Part shown: piece by piece, positions 9,012-18,319 of the stretch
How positions within the stretch are numbered: the stretch's first letter is position 1
Layout of the letters: the number at the start of each line of letters is the position of its first letter
NCBI GenBank assembly: GCA_038238915.1
Contig: JBBSFH010000003.1
Location: 117,799 to 181,798, forward strand
Source of the DNA: JAVVHE01 sp038238915
GTDB lineage: Bacteria > Pseudomonadota > Alphaproteobacteria > Sphingomonadales > Sphingomonadaceae
Reading direction: 5' to 3'
Length of the DNA stretch: 64,000 bases
Made by a program: the position numbers and the translations under genes
Notes under the pieces: model-generated
Seen by the model: the letters and a program-made list of their open reading frames with translations, nothing else
Databases searched by the model: none
Told to the model about the DNA's origin: nothing

Positions 9012-11901
9012 GATGATGATCCGCGCGGCGCTCGCGTGTGCGACCGCAGCGTGTGGCGTTCTCGCCGTGGCTCCTGCGATTGCGCAGACAACTACCGCGA
9101 GCGTGCTGGGGACGGTTGCAGGCGCGACCAGCGGCACCGTGACCGCGCGAAGCACCACTACCGGCTTCCAGGCCCGCGCCGCGATCGGCGCGGGGGGCGA
9201 CTACGCGCTGACCGGTCTCACGCCGGGGACATATACGCTGACCGCGCCCGGACCCGGTGGGGCGACGATCACGCGCGAAGTGACGATTGGCATCGGCCAG
9301 AACCTGACGTTCGATTTCGGCCCGGCGGTTGCCAGCCAGCCCGTCGACGACAAAAATGCGATTGTCGTGACCGGCAGCCGCCTCGTCGAGACCCGCACGA
9401 GCGAGGTGGCGACTAACATCACGCCCGAGCAGATCCGGGTACTGCCGCAGACGGATCGCAACTTCCTGTCCTTTGCCGCGCTCGCGCCTGGTGTTCGCTA
9501 TTCGGACAGCGAGACCGACAAGGGATTCAGCTCGGGCGCTTCGACCGCTAGCCAGGTCAACGTATTCGTCGACGGGCAGAGCCTGAAGAATGGCATCACC
9601 GAGGGCGGCATCGCTGGTCAGCAGAACAGCCGCGGCAATCCCTTCCCGCAATTGGGCGTTCAGGAGTTCCGCGTACTGACACAGAACTACAAGGCCGAAT
9701 ACGAGCAGGCCGCCGCCGCGATCATCACTGCGGTGACCAAATCGGGAACGAACCAGTTTCATGGCGAATTGATCGGCGCTTACACAGACCGCTCGTTGTC
9801 CGAAACCGATGCGATCAATCGCGGGCGCAATTTGCCCAAGCCCGCTTTCGAGCGCAAACAGTACGGTGGCGCCCTCGGTGGACCGATCATCAAGGACCAT
9901 CTGTTCTTCTTCTTCACCTACGAAGGCAACGATCAAAACCGCGCCTTCAACGTGCAGGCGCGCGGCACGCCGGCGCAGCAAGCGGCCGTGGAGGCGAGTT
10001 CGGGTCGCAAGCTCTCCGAGTTTGCGGGCTCCTTTGTGAGCCCCTTCCGCGCCAAACTGTATTTCGGCAAGCTGACGTGGCAGCCCGACGATCGCAACCA
10101 GATCGATCTCAGCTACAGCCGCCGCGAGGAGACCGACGTCCAGGGCTTCGGCGACACGACCTCGTTCGAGACGGCGGAAAACAAAAAGAATCTTGTTGAA
10201 GGCTATAATCTCCGCTGGAAAATGAGGAACGATCGAGTATTGAACGAGGTGTCAGCTGACTACATCAACTATAACTTTAACCCGACGTCGATCAATCCCA
10301 ATCTGCCTACCTTTGACTACGCAGGCGTGATTCGATTCGGAGGCAAGGACTCGACGCGGACGATCCATCAGAAGACCTATACGTTCCGCGATGATCTGAC
10401 CGTATCGCACATCGACTGGCACGGATCGCATATCTTCAAGGGCGGCTTTAAGCTCGCGCTGCTAGATTTCGATTACATCGACGCGCGCGAGATTCAGCCG
10501 ATCTACTTTTTCAACCAGGACGCGAGCAAGAACCTTGATTTTAGCTTCCCGTCTACGGCGATTTTAGGCACCGGCAATCCGCGGATCAAGGACTCGGATA
10601 TTCAGCTCGGGCTTTTCGTACAGGACGACTGGAAGATCGACCGTCACTTGACGCTCAACCTCGGTGTGCGCTGGGATTATGAGACTAACCAGTTCAACAA
10701 CAGTTATGTTACGCCGTCCAACGCGGTCGCGGTGCTACAGGGTTTGCGGCAGACTAATTACTTCAAGAGCAGCGACTTCATCAGCAACGGTTCAAACCGC
10801 GATCCTTACCCGTATGCGATCCAGCCACGCATCGGATTATCCTACGATCTCCACGGCGATCAGCGCTGGGTAATCTTTGGTGGTTATGGGCGCTACTTCG
10901 ATCGTAACGCGTTCAACAATTCGCGTGACGAGCGCTTTCGCCAGCAATTTACCGATGGCCGTTTCGAATTTTCGCGCGATGGATTGCCGCGCAACGGCAG
11001 CCCGACCATCGTCTTCGATCCCAAATATCTGACGCGAGACGGGTTGCTTGCGTTGCAGGCACAGGCGCTGACAGGGCTTCCTGAACTGTTCGCCGTCCAG
11101 AACAGTGCCAAGCCTCCAAAGACCGATCAGTTCAGCCTGGGCGTCCGCCACCGCATGGGCCCGGTAGTTGCCTCGGTGACGGGTAGCTACATCATCGGCA
11201 AAAATGGCTTTACCAATCTGTTCGGATCACGCGATCCGGTGACAGGCAATTGCTGCGACACGGCGCTCGCACGGCAATATGGTTTCGGGAACGTGCTGGT
11301 CGGTCGGGATGACCTCAGCACGCGCTACTGGGGCCTCTATGTCCAGATCCAGAAGCCATACACGGAACGGTCGGGCTGGGGGTTGGACGTCGCCTACACG
11401 CTCTCCAAGGCGCAGCAGGACGGCAACGATCTGTTCAGCCTCGATAAGGCCATTCCGTCGGACTACGGCTACCGCGATAGGCCCGGCACCGAACGGCACG
11501 TTCTCGTGCTATCGGGCCAAGTCGATCTGCCGTTCGGCTTCCGCTTCTCCACCCTGTCCACCTTCAGCAGCGGCTCGGCGTTCCAGGTGTTCGATGCCAC
11601 CAAGGGCTTCGATACCAATCAGGTCGTGATCCGTACCCAATATCCCGAGGCGAACTGCATCGGGATCTTCGCTCGCTGCGAGGTTAACCTCACGCTGGAA
11701 AAGGATTTCAAGCTGTTCCGCACGCACCAGCTCGGCTTCGCGGTCGATGTGCTGAACGCCTTCAACAACGATAACTACGGGAGCTTCCCAGGTTTCGTCT
11801 GTTGCGGGGGAAGTTCGGCCAACTTCGGTGATATCAAACAGGCCGGGAGCGTCATTACCCTGCCTCGGCGCTTTCAATTCCGCGCGTCCTACCGCTTCTA
11901 G
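8998..11901 (+). CDS. TonB-dependent receptor with carboxypeptidase-regulatory-like N-domain
   Basis: A 967-residue outer-membrane receptor. It has a signal peptide (cleavage after AIAQ, about residue 30), then a CarboxypepD_reg-like fold (GTVTARSTTTGFQARAAIGA, LTGLTPGTYTLTAPGPGG), a plug with IVVTGSRL as the TonB-box region, and a 22-strand barrel ending in the expected aromatic residue (FRASYRF). This Oar/SusC-like architecture is common in sphingomonad glycan uptake. The start overlaps the end of the lacI-type gene, which implies coupled translation. With the glucanase downstream it probably imports glucan oligosaccharides. Confidence 0.9.
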   Translation: MTNRKMMIRAALACATAACGVLAVAPAIAQTTTASVLGTVAGATSGTVTARSTTTGFQARAAIGAGGDYALTGLTPGTYTLTAPGPGGATITREVTIGIGQNLTFDFGPAVASQPVDDKNAIVVTGSRLVETRTSEVATNITPEQIRVLPQTDRNFLSFAALAPGVRYSDSETDKGFSSGASTASQVNVFVDGQSLKNGITEGGIAGQQNSRGNPFPQLGVQEFRVLTQNYKAEYEQAAAAIITAVTKSGTNQFHGELIGAYTDRSLSETDAINRGRNLPKPAFERKQYGGALGGPIIKDHLFFFFTYEGNDQNRAFNVQARGTPAQQAAVEASSGRKLSEFAGSFVSPFRAKLYFGKLTWQPDDRNQIDLSYSRREETDVQGFGDTTSFETAENKKNLVEGYNLRWKMRNDRVLNEVSADYINYNFNPTSINPNLPTFDYAGVIRFGGKDSTRTIHQKTYTFRDDLTVSHIDWHGSHIFKGGFKLALLDFDYIDAREIQPIYFFNQDASKNLDFSFPSTAILGTGNPRIKDSDIQLGLFVQDDWKIDRHLTLNLGVRWDYETNQFNNSYVTPSNAVAVLQGLRQTNYFKSSDFISNGSNRDPYPYAIQPRIGLSYDLHGDQRWVIFGGYGRYFDRNAFNNSRDERFRQQFTDGRFEFSRDGLPRNGSPTIVFDPKYLTRDGLLALQAQALTGLPELFAVQNSAKPPKTDQFSLGVRHRMGPVVASVTGSYIIGKNGFTNLFGSRDPVTGNCCDTALARQYGFGNVLVGRDDLSTRYWGLYVQIQKPYTERSGWGLDVAYTLSKAQQDGNDLFSLDKAIPSDYGYRDRPGTERHVLVLSGQVDLPFGFRFSTLSTFSSGSAFQVFDATKGFDTNQVVIRTQYPEANCIGIFARCEVNLTLEKDFKLFRTHQLGFAVDVLNAFNNDNYGSFPGFVCCGGSSANFGDIKQAGSVITLPRRFQFRASYRF

Positions 11902-11956
11902 ACCCTCCGGGGGCGGAGAGTTCTCCGCCCCCGTTCTCAGTCGTGGAGTTACCGCA

Positions 11957-13372
11957 GTGATCACTCGCCGCTCGCTCGTTGCCGGAGGAGCCGCGCTCGC
12001 TGCGCTTGCCCGGCCCACGCTGTCGCACGCCGCGTTATCGCCACGTTCCCCGTTGATCGATCAAATCGAAGAGCGCACCTTCCGATACTTCCAGGACACC
12101 ACGGACCCCCACACCGGCCTCGCCCCCGATCGCTGGCCCTCCGCCCCGTTCGCCAGCATCGCCGCCACGGGCTTCGCTCTCACCGCGCTCCCCATCGGCG
12201 TCACCCGCGGGTGGATCACCCGCGAACAGGCCCGCGCCCGCACGCTCGCCACGCTGCGCTTCTTCTGGACTGCGCCCCAGGGCGACGCGCGCGGCGGCAC
12301 CACCGGCTACAAGGGCTTCTTCTATCACTTCCTCGATCTGCGCCACGGCCACCGCACGGGTCGCTGCGAACTCTCCTCGGTGGACACTACGCTGCTGCTC
12401 GGCGGCATCCTGTTCGCGGGCCAATGGTTCGACGCCGATCATCCGCAAGAAGCCGAAATCCGCCGCCTCGCCGCCCAAATCTATGCGCGCGTTGACTGGC
12501 GCTGGATGCAGGCGCGAAGCCCACGTATCGCCATGGGCTGGCATCCCGAAAACGGTTTCATCGCGCGCGACTGGACCGGCTACAACGAGGCGATGCTCGT
12601 CTACCTGCTCGCGCTCGCAGCGCCCGAGCATGGTGTCGGTCCCGACGCCTGGGCGGCGTGGTGCGCCACATACGGCGCGAACTGGCGCGGCGAGGGGGCC
12701 ACACGCCACCTCGCCTTCGCTCCGCACTTCGGCCACCAGTATAGCCACGGCTGGGTCGATTTCCGGGGGATCCGCGATGCCGCGATGCGCGAGGCAGGGC
12801 TCGACTATTTCGAGAACAGCCGCCGCGCCACCTACGCGCAGCGCGCCTACGCGATCCAGAACCCGATGGGGTGGCGGGGCTATCGCGCCGACATTTGGGG
12901 GCTGACCGCGTGCGATGGTCCCGGATCGGGGAACGTGATCGCGGGCGACCACAGTCGCCGGCTGCGCGGCTATTCGGCGCGCGGTCCCGTCGGGTTCCCG
13001 GACGGCTTCGACGATGGCACGCTCGCCCCCACCGCCGCGATCGCCTCGCTGCCGTTCGCACCCGAGATCGTCGTGCCATGCGCGGAGGCGATGGTGCGGC
13101 TGCACGGTTCAAGAATTTACGGGCGCCATGGTTTCGCGGACTCGTTCAACCCGAGCGTGCGGGGGATCGGCGTGCATTCCCGCTTCGGCACGATCGACGC
13201 AGAGCATGGCTGGGTTGCGAACGATCGGCTCGGCATCGATCAGGGGCCGATCCTCGCGATGATCGCCAACGCCAGGGACGAACTGGTCTGGCGCACGATG
13301 CGCCGCAACCCGGTCATTCGGCGTGGTCTCGAACGTGCGGGCTTCACGGGTGGTTGGCTCGCGTCGGCGTGA
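11957..13372 (+). CDS. Glycoamylase-like (GH144-type) glucanase, Tat-exported
   Basis: A 471-residue protein of the glucoamylase/DUF3131-like COG5368 group (Pfam Glycoamylase), which includes GH144 endo-beta-1,2-glucanases. GTG 11957 is chosen because GGAG lies eight bases upstream and the protein then starts with a Tat-like signal (TRRSLVAGGAALAAL). Family features are the ERTFRYFQDTTDP start, SSVDTTLLLGG, the YNEAMLVYLLAL stretch and the GLTACDGPG segment. It follows the TonB receptor by 55 bases and probably cuts glucan in the periplasm. The exact substrate is inferred from the family. Confidence 0.82.
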   Translation: MITRRSLVAGGAALAALARPTLSHAALSPRSPLIDQIEERTFRYFQDTTDPHTGLAPDRWPSAPFASIAATGFALTALPIGVTRGWITREQARARTLATLRFFWTAPQGDARGGTTGYKGFFYHFLDLRHGHRTGRCELSSVDTTLLLGGILFAGQWFDADHPQEAEIRRLAAQIYARVDWRWMQARSPRIAMGWHPENGFIARDWTGYNEAMLVYLLALAAPEHGVGPDAWAAWCATYGANWRGEGATRHLAFAPHFGHQYSHGWVDFRGIRDAAMREAGLDYFENSRRATYAQRAYAIQNPMGWRGYRADIWGLTACDGPGSGNVIAGDHSRRLRGYSARGPVGFPDGFDDGTLAPTAAIASLPFAPEIVVPCAEAMVRLHGSRIYGRHGFADSFNPSVRGIGVHSRFGTIDAEHGWVANDRLGIDQGPILAMIANARDELVWRTMRRNPVIRRGLERAGFTGGWLASA

Positions 13373-13705
13373 TGCCATGTCCGCGCGTCCGCGCTAATTT
13401 CAAGTACTGATGATCGAAGACGGGCTTGTGTAGTGATCGGGCTGCGCCTCGGTTCGGTCGCGCCTCGCATGTGTGCCAAGATATATTGCCATGGTAACTG
13501 GCTTTCCGACTCGTCCAAATAGATCGACGAGACTAACATAATGTGAAAGCTCTTCGTTACTGACGTGCAAATATATGGAACTTATGTGAGCGTATGTCGC
13601 AGCCATATCATCAAATCTGTTGACATGGTTCGATGCGAAAGCGCGCGGTCGCGCCTGAAGCCATAAAACTGAGCCTGCATCGCTATCGAACAATTTGCCT
13701 TTCCA
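13373..13705. other. Intergenic region before bphO
   Basis: About 330 bases, more AT-rich than the surroundings. It probably holds the bphO-bphP promoter; a TTGACA at 13620-13625 could be a -35 box but I see no good -10 at the right distance. No gene is supported. Confidence 0.4.
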
Positions 13706-14371
13706 ATGAACGCTGCCGCAGGCGGGGCCGACGGTTTTGCGGCAAACATGATGGCTGGCATCGTGATCGGCGATGGGTCGACGACGCCTCGTTCGCTCCA
13801 GCCACAGTCCTTTCGGCAGTTGCTGCAGACCGCCACCGGCGAGACTCATCAGCGATTGCACCATCATTCCGGCCTTTCAGCAGTGCAAGACGGCACGATC
13901 AGCCGATCGGACTACCGAAGCCTGCTCGAACGCCTCCATGGATTCCATCGCGCTTTCGAACTCGCAGCAGGTCTCACCGCCGAGCGTAGTGTGTGGCTGG
14001 CGCTCGATATCGAGGCGCTGGGTGGCTTCGATCAACCGGGCGGCTCGCCGCCGCTATGTCCTGCCATGCCAGACTTCGATACGGCCGAAAGCGTCCTCGG
14101 CGCGCTCTATGTCGTCGAAGGCTCGGCGCTCGGCGGGCGTAGCCTGGCGCGTGGCCTCGATCGCCTGCTCGGGCCCGGGACGCCGCACGGTCGGCGCTTC
14201 TTCGAAGGGCGCGGTCAGGAAACAGGCGCGGCGTGGCGCGCGTTCCTTGTCCGTCTGGAGCACGCATCGAGAGAATCATCCGCGCGCGCTGCGGTCATCG
14301 AAAGCGCTGTCGAGACGTTTTCGGTGTTCGAGAAGTGGCTCAACGGTTGGAGTACAGCGGATGCCAGTTGA
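13706..14371 (+). CDS. bphO: Heme oxygenase BphO
   Basis: A bacterial heme oxygenase that opens heme to biliverdin IXalpha, the chromophore of the phytochrome encoded next. The proximal heme-ligand region is visible (LLQTATGETHQRLHHH), as is the family pattern GALYVVEGSALGGRSLARGL. The length (221 residues) is near normal if a later start (ATG 13748 or 13751) is used; neither start has a clear ribosome-binding site, so the N-terminus is uncertain. The stop overlaps the bphP start by 11 bases. Confidence 0.9.
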   Translation: MNAAAGGADGFAANMMAGIVIGDGSTTPRSLQPQSFRQLLQTATGETHQRLHHHSGLSAVQDGTISRSDYRSLLERLHGFHRAFELAAGLTAERSVWLALDIEALGGFDQPGGSPPLCPAMPDFDTAESVLGALYVVEGSALGGRSLARGLDRLLGPGTPHGRRFFEGRGQETGAAWRAFLVRLEHASRESSARAAVIESAVETFSVFEKWLNGWSTADAS

Positions 14372-17030
14372 AATCGAGCCGATCACGGGCGTGATCGACG
14401 CCACAAATTGCGACCGCGAACCCATCCACATCCCCGGTGCGATCCTGCCGCATGGTGCGATGCTGGTGCTGGACCCGGACAGTTTGGAAGTCCTGCAGGT
14501 CGCAGGCGATACGGCTGGTCTGCTCGGCGTACAGATTGCCGCGCTGCTCGGTTCGTCCGCCACCGACTTGTTCAATCCCGAGCAGGTCGCGCATCTTCGC
14601 GCCCTGAATGCGCGGTTCGACCTTGCCAAGCCCCGTCACCTGCTCGATCCGGTGCTGCGCATCGATCCGGCGCGCCCGCTCGACGCGAGCCTGCATCGCA
14701 GCGGCGGTGCGCTCGTCCTGGAGTTCGAAGCCGCCGATATCGGCGACCGACTTGCCGCCGATCCGCTCGCCGGCGTGCAGGAAATGATCGCGGGTTTCGA
14801 CGAGCCCGGTTCGCTTCAATCGCTCTGCCAGCTTGCGGCTGAACGTGTGCGCAATGTCGCGGGCTACGACCGGGTACTGGTCTATCGCTTCATGCAGGAC
14901 GATTCGGGCTGGGTGATCGCGGAGGCGCGCGAGCCACATCTCGAACCGTTCCTCGATCTTCATTACCCGGCCGCCGACATTCCCAGCCAGGCTCGCGCGC
15001 TTTACGTGAAGAGTCCGCTCAGGCTGATCACGCAGGTCAACTACGATCCCGCACCGCTGACGCCGGTGAACAATCCGCGCACGGGCGAACCGCTCGACAT
15101 GAGCCACGCCATCCTGCGCGACGTCTCGCCGATCCATCGCCAGTATCTTCGCAACATGGGCATCGATGCATCGATGTCGATCTCGATCATACAGGCGGGC
15201 AAGCTCTGGGGGCTGATCGCCTGTCATAACCACAGCCCGCGCCTGTTACCGCGCCACCTTCGCGCGGTGTGCGAGCTATTCGGTTCGATGTTCTCGCTGC
15301 AGCTCGAGGCGCGCGAGAAGGGAGAGCAATTCCACGAGCGGCTGGCCAGCCGGATGGTGCTGCAGAACCTGATGCTCAACCTCGCCAGCGCCGAAGACTA
15401 TGCAGCCGGACTGACGCAGCAGTCGCCAAACCTGCTCGATTATATTCACGGTGGCGAAGCCGCGCTCGACGGCGTTCGCCGCGGCGGCGTGGCGGTCTGC
15501 GTCAAGGACCGATTGACCTTCCTCGGCATCACACCGAGCCAGGTCGAGATCGAAGCGCTGGTCGGGTGGCTGGATACGCACATGCAGCGAAGCGAGGGGG
15601 TTTACTCGACCGACCGCCTCGGGGAGGTGTGGGTAGATGCCAAGGCGTTCGCCGAGGTGGCTTCGGGTATTCTGGTGATCTCGGTCTCGCCCGACCATTC
15701 CGACTACATTATCTGGTTCCGGCCCGAGATGGTTACGAACGTCCATTGGGCAGGCGCGCCGGAGAAGCGCGTCGAATCCGGTCCCGACGGCGATCGCCTG
15801 GCACCGCGCCGATCCTTCGAGCTGTGGAAGGAGACGGTGGTCGGTCGCAGCATTCAGTGGACTCCCGCGGACGCGGACGCAGCATTCGATCTGCGCGTCT
15901 CGCTGCTGCACGTCGTGCTGCGTCGCATCAAGTCGGCCGCGCGCGAGCGCAAGGCGGCTGCTGACCGCGACCAGCTGCTGATGGCCGAACTCGACCATCG
16001 CGTGAAGAATACTCTGGCAAACATCCAGGCTCTGGTCGTTCAAACCAGCCGCAGCGCCGAATCGCTGACCGGCTTCGTCGAAGGGCTCGATGGTCGCATC
16101 CAGTCGATGGCGAAGGCGCATAGCCTGCTGTCCGAAAGCCGCTGGGAAGGCGTTTCGATCGGACGTCTGATGCGCGAGGAACTCGATCCTTACAGCAAGC
16201 GCAACAACGTCATCGCCCTGCGCGGGCCGGAGATCGTGCTGACGCCGAAATCGGCGCTATCTTTGTCGCTGGCTGTCCATGAGCTGGCGACCAATGCGAG
16301 CAAATTCGGTGCGCTGCAGTCTACTAGCGGCAGTGTAACTATAGAATGGGATGTGTCCGGCGACGGCGGGATCAAATTATTGTGGCGTGAGGCCGATGGG
16401 CCGGTAGTTCTGCCACCCACCCGGCGGGGCTTCGGCTCGACGCTTATCGAGCGTGCCCTTGCGATGGAAACCGGCGGCAGAGCGAAGATCGAATATCTGC
16501 CAGAAGGCGTGGTTTGCGAAGTCTCGCTGCCGGCAACTTCTGTTTCACGGCTCGCCCCCGAGCTGCCGGTGTTGCCCGAGATCATCGCGACAGGCCGCAT
16601 ACTAACTGCCACGATCGCTGATCCCTATCGCGTCCTAGTTGTCGAAGATTCGTTTCTCGTCGTCATGCTCCTTGAGGATCTGTTCGAGAAAATCGGCTGG
16701 AAGATCGTCGGACCGGCAACGCGGGTGGACGAGGCGCTGGAGTTCGCACGCTCCGAGACCTTCGACGCGGCCTTCCTCGATCTCAATCTTAATGGCGAGA
16801 TGTCGTGGCCGGTAGCCGCCATGCTGCAGGAGCGAAACATCCCGTTCGCGTTCAGCACGGGCTACAACGTCGAGACCTTGCTGCCCGCCAGCCTCAAGGG
16901 CACGCCCATTGTCAGCAAGCCCTTCCAACCCGCTGAGGTCGAGGCATGTTTGCGACAGATCATCATCGACCAGCGCAGTCGGGACCTGGGCGAAGCGAGC
17001 GATGGAAATCGGGCGCTCGATCTTCGCTGA
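14361..17030 (+). CDS. bphP: Bacteriophytochrome HWE histidine kinase with C-terminal receiver
   Basis: An 889-residue red/far-red light sensor. The PAS domain carries the biliverdin-binding Cys (TNCDREPIHIPGAILPHG, near residue 14). The GAF domain follows (YRFMQDDSGWVIAEA, PAADIPSQARALY), then PHY with the tongue motif PRRSFELW. An HWE-family kinase comes next: H-box DHRVKNTLANIQAL, N-box VHELATNASKFGAL, and the WRE triplet. The C-terminal receiver has its phospho-acceptor Asp in AFLDLNLNG and the conserved Lys in VSKPFQP. The usual PASDIP motif reads PAADIP. ATG 14361 overlaps bphO, so holo-protein is probably made as one unit. Its output partner is not in the window. Confidence 0.93.
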   Translation: MPVEIEPITGVIDATNCDREPIHIPGAILPHGAMLVLDPDSLEVLQVAGDTAGLLGVQIAALLGSSATDLFNPEQVAHLRALNARFDLAKPRHLLDPVLRIDPARPLDASLHRSGGALVLEFEAADIGDRLAADPLAGVQEMIAGFDEPGSLQSLCQLAAERVRNVAGYDRVLVYRFMQDDSGWVIAEAREPHLEPFLDLHYPAADIPSQARALYVKSPLRLITQVNYDPAPLTPVNNPRTGEPLDMSHAILRDVSPIHRQYLRNMGIDASMSISIIQAGKLWGLIACHNHSPRLLPRHLRAVCELFGSMFSLQLEAREKGEQFHERLASRMVLQNLMLNLASAEDYAAGLTQQSPNLLDYIHGGEAALDGVRRGGVAVCVKDRLTFLGITPSQVEIEALVGWLDTHMQRSEGVYSTDRLGEVWVDAKAFAEVASGILVISVSPDHSDYIIWFRPEMVTNVHWAGAPEKRVESGPDGDRLAPRRSFELWKETVVGRSIQWTPADADAAFDLRVSLLHVVLRRIKSAARERKAAADRDQLLMAELDHRVKNTLANIQALVVQTSRSAESLTGFVEGLDGRIQSMAKAHSLLSESRWEGVSIGRLMREELDPYSKRNNVIALRGPEIVLTPKSALSLSLAVHELATNASKFGALQSTSGSVTIEWDVSGDGGIKLLWREADGPVVLPPTRRGFGSTLIERALAMETGGRAKIEYLPEGVVCEVSLPATSVSRLAPELPVLPEIIATGRILTATIADPYRVLVVEDSFLVVMLLEDLFEKIGWKIVGPATRVDEALEFARSETFDAAFLDLNLNGEMSWPVAAMLQERNIPFAFSTGYNVETLLPASLKGTPIVSKPFQPAEVEACLRQIIIDQRSRDLGEASDGNRALDLR

Positions 17031-17282
17031 GCCGATGCTCACCCACGATTTGTCAGCGCGTCATCTCGCTCGTCTGCGTGACGCTGGCCAATGACACCGC
17101 TCGACCGTGAGTTTGCTGCCACTTCGAACATCCCCGCCATATCGGCGTTGCTCGAAATGATCTGCCGGACAACTGTCGTTGGCTTCGCTAATGGCCTGGA
17201 TCGGAAGTTTCAAACCTGGGCGCGAACCACGGCTGGCCATGCGGGATCTTCGGCGGCTGCTGGTATCGTGCCACTCGAACGG

Positions 17283-18257
17283 TCAGGCACTTGCAGCCCG
17301 CCCGCCGGCGGTTCCCACGAACTCACGGTCGTGCCGTTCGAGGCAGGCGGCGATGGCCGCGGCGATCGGCTGCTCCGTGCGGTCGGCGACGAACAGATAT
17401 TCGCCCCCCGGGTTGACCTCCAGAAATACATGCTCGCCTTCGGGCGTGACGCGGAAGTCGACCGCTCCATATTTCAGGCCAAGAAGGTCCATCAGCGCCT
17501 GCAACTTGTCCGCAACGTCGTCCGGCAGCCGATAGCGTGCCACCTCGGCGGTGCCGATGCCGCTGCGGTAATCGACCTGATGCTCGGCGTCCGAACGGAA
17601 GCTCGCGGTGAACATCTCGCCATCGATCGCCGTGGTGCGCAGATCGAGATCGGCCGCGACGAACTTCTGGAAGATCACCGGCGCGAACCTTACGCTGTCG
17701 ATGCGTCCAAGATCCGCCGCCTCCACCCGCGCCGTCTCGCGTGGTGCTTCGGCGATGTTGCGGAATGCCTTGCGGATCACTTCGCCCGGCCCGTGCGTCC
17801 CGATGAAGGCGCGCGCTTCCTCGGGGATGTTGGTGATCAGCGTTTCGGGAATGCTCAGCCCCACCTGCCGCGCGAGCTGCAACTGTCGGATTTTACGTTG
17901 CGCCACTTCGTCCGCCATCGGCGGGTTCATCCAGAAACAGTCGATCGAATACCACGTCCCCATCAGCGCTTCGGTCGATTCGGACCAGGCGAACAGTCGC
18001 GCCACCTCGTCGGTGAGTGCCGGATCGAGCGTGATCGGCTTGATCCGCCGGTGCCACACCGCACCAACCTCCATCAGGTCGAGATCAGAGCCATCGGGCA
18101 GTCTGAACCCCAGCCGCATGTTGTCCGCGTCCGCGCCCATGCGCAGGCCGAGCTTGCTCGGGAACCAGCCGTTATCGACGATCGTGTAGGGGCGGGACAG
18201 GTGCTGCGTCACCCGACGCACATGCTCGTTGTCGAGGAAAGATATGATCAGGATCAT
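17283..18257 (-). CDS. MvdD-like ATP-grasp ligase (graspetide-synthetase type)
   Basis: A 324-residue ATP-grasp enzyme most like MvdC/MvdD microviridin ligases, which form omega-ester or omega-amide bonds between Asp/Glu side chains and Thr/Ser/Lys. Visible features are VGAVWHRRIKPITLDP, a Lys-Gln helix (KIRQLQLARQVGLSIPETLI), the ATP-contact segment FAPVIFQKFVAADLDLRTT, VDYRSG, and the Mg-binding end VFLEVNPGGEYLFV. ATG 18257 has GGAG five bases upstream and fits the family start. It lies downstream of two Lys-Asp repeat proteins on the same strand, which are the obvious candidate substrates. No peptide precursor of normal size is seen. Confidence 0.82.
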   Translation of the reverse strand: MILIISFLDNEHVRRVTQHLSRPYTIVDNGWFPSKLGLRMGADADNMRLGFRLPDGSDLDLMEVGAVWHRRIKPITLDPALTDEVARLFAWSESTEALMGTWYSIDCFWMNPPMADEVAQRKIRQLQLARQVGLSIPETLITNIPEEARAFIGTHGPGEVIRKAFRNIAEAPRETARVEAADLGRIDSVRFAPVIFQKFVAADLDLRTTAIDGEMFTASFRSDAEHQVDYRSGIGTAEVARYRLPDDVADKLQALMDLLGLKYGAVDFRVTPEGEHVFLEVNPGGEYLFVADRTEQPIAAAIAACLERHDREFVGTAGGRAASA

Positions 18258-18319
18258 GCGCGCTCCATGCGTAAACGCCCGGCAGTGAACCACCGGGCTA
18301 TCGAGCTGTTTTGGGTTGA

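Noticed and set aside
13773..14360. N-terminal extension of the phytochrome frame to 13773
   Set aside because: The extension overlaps bphO in another frame and has no phytochrome-like sequence; ATG 14361 puts the chromophore Cys at its usual place.
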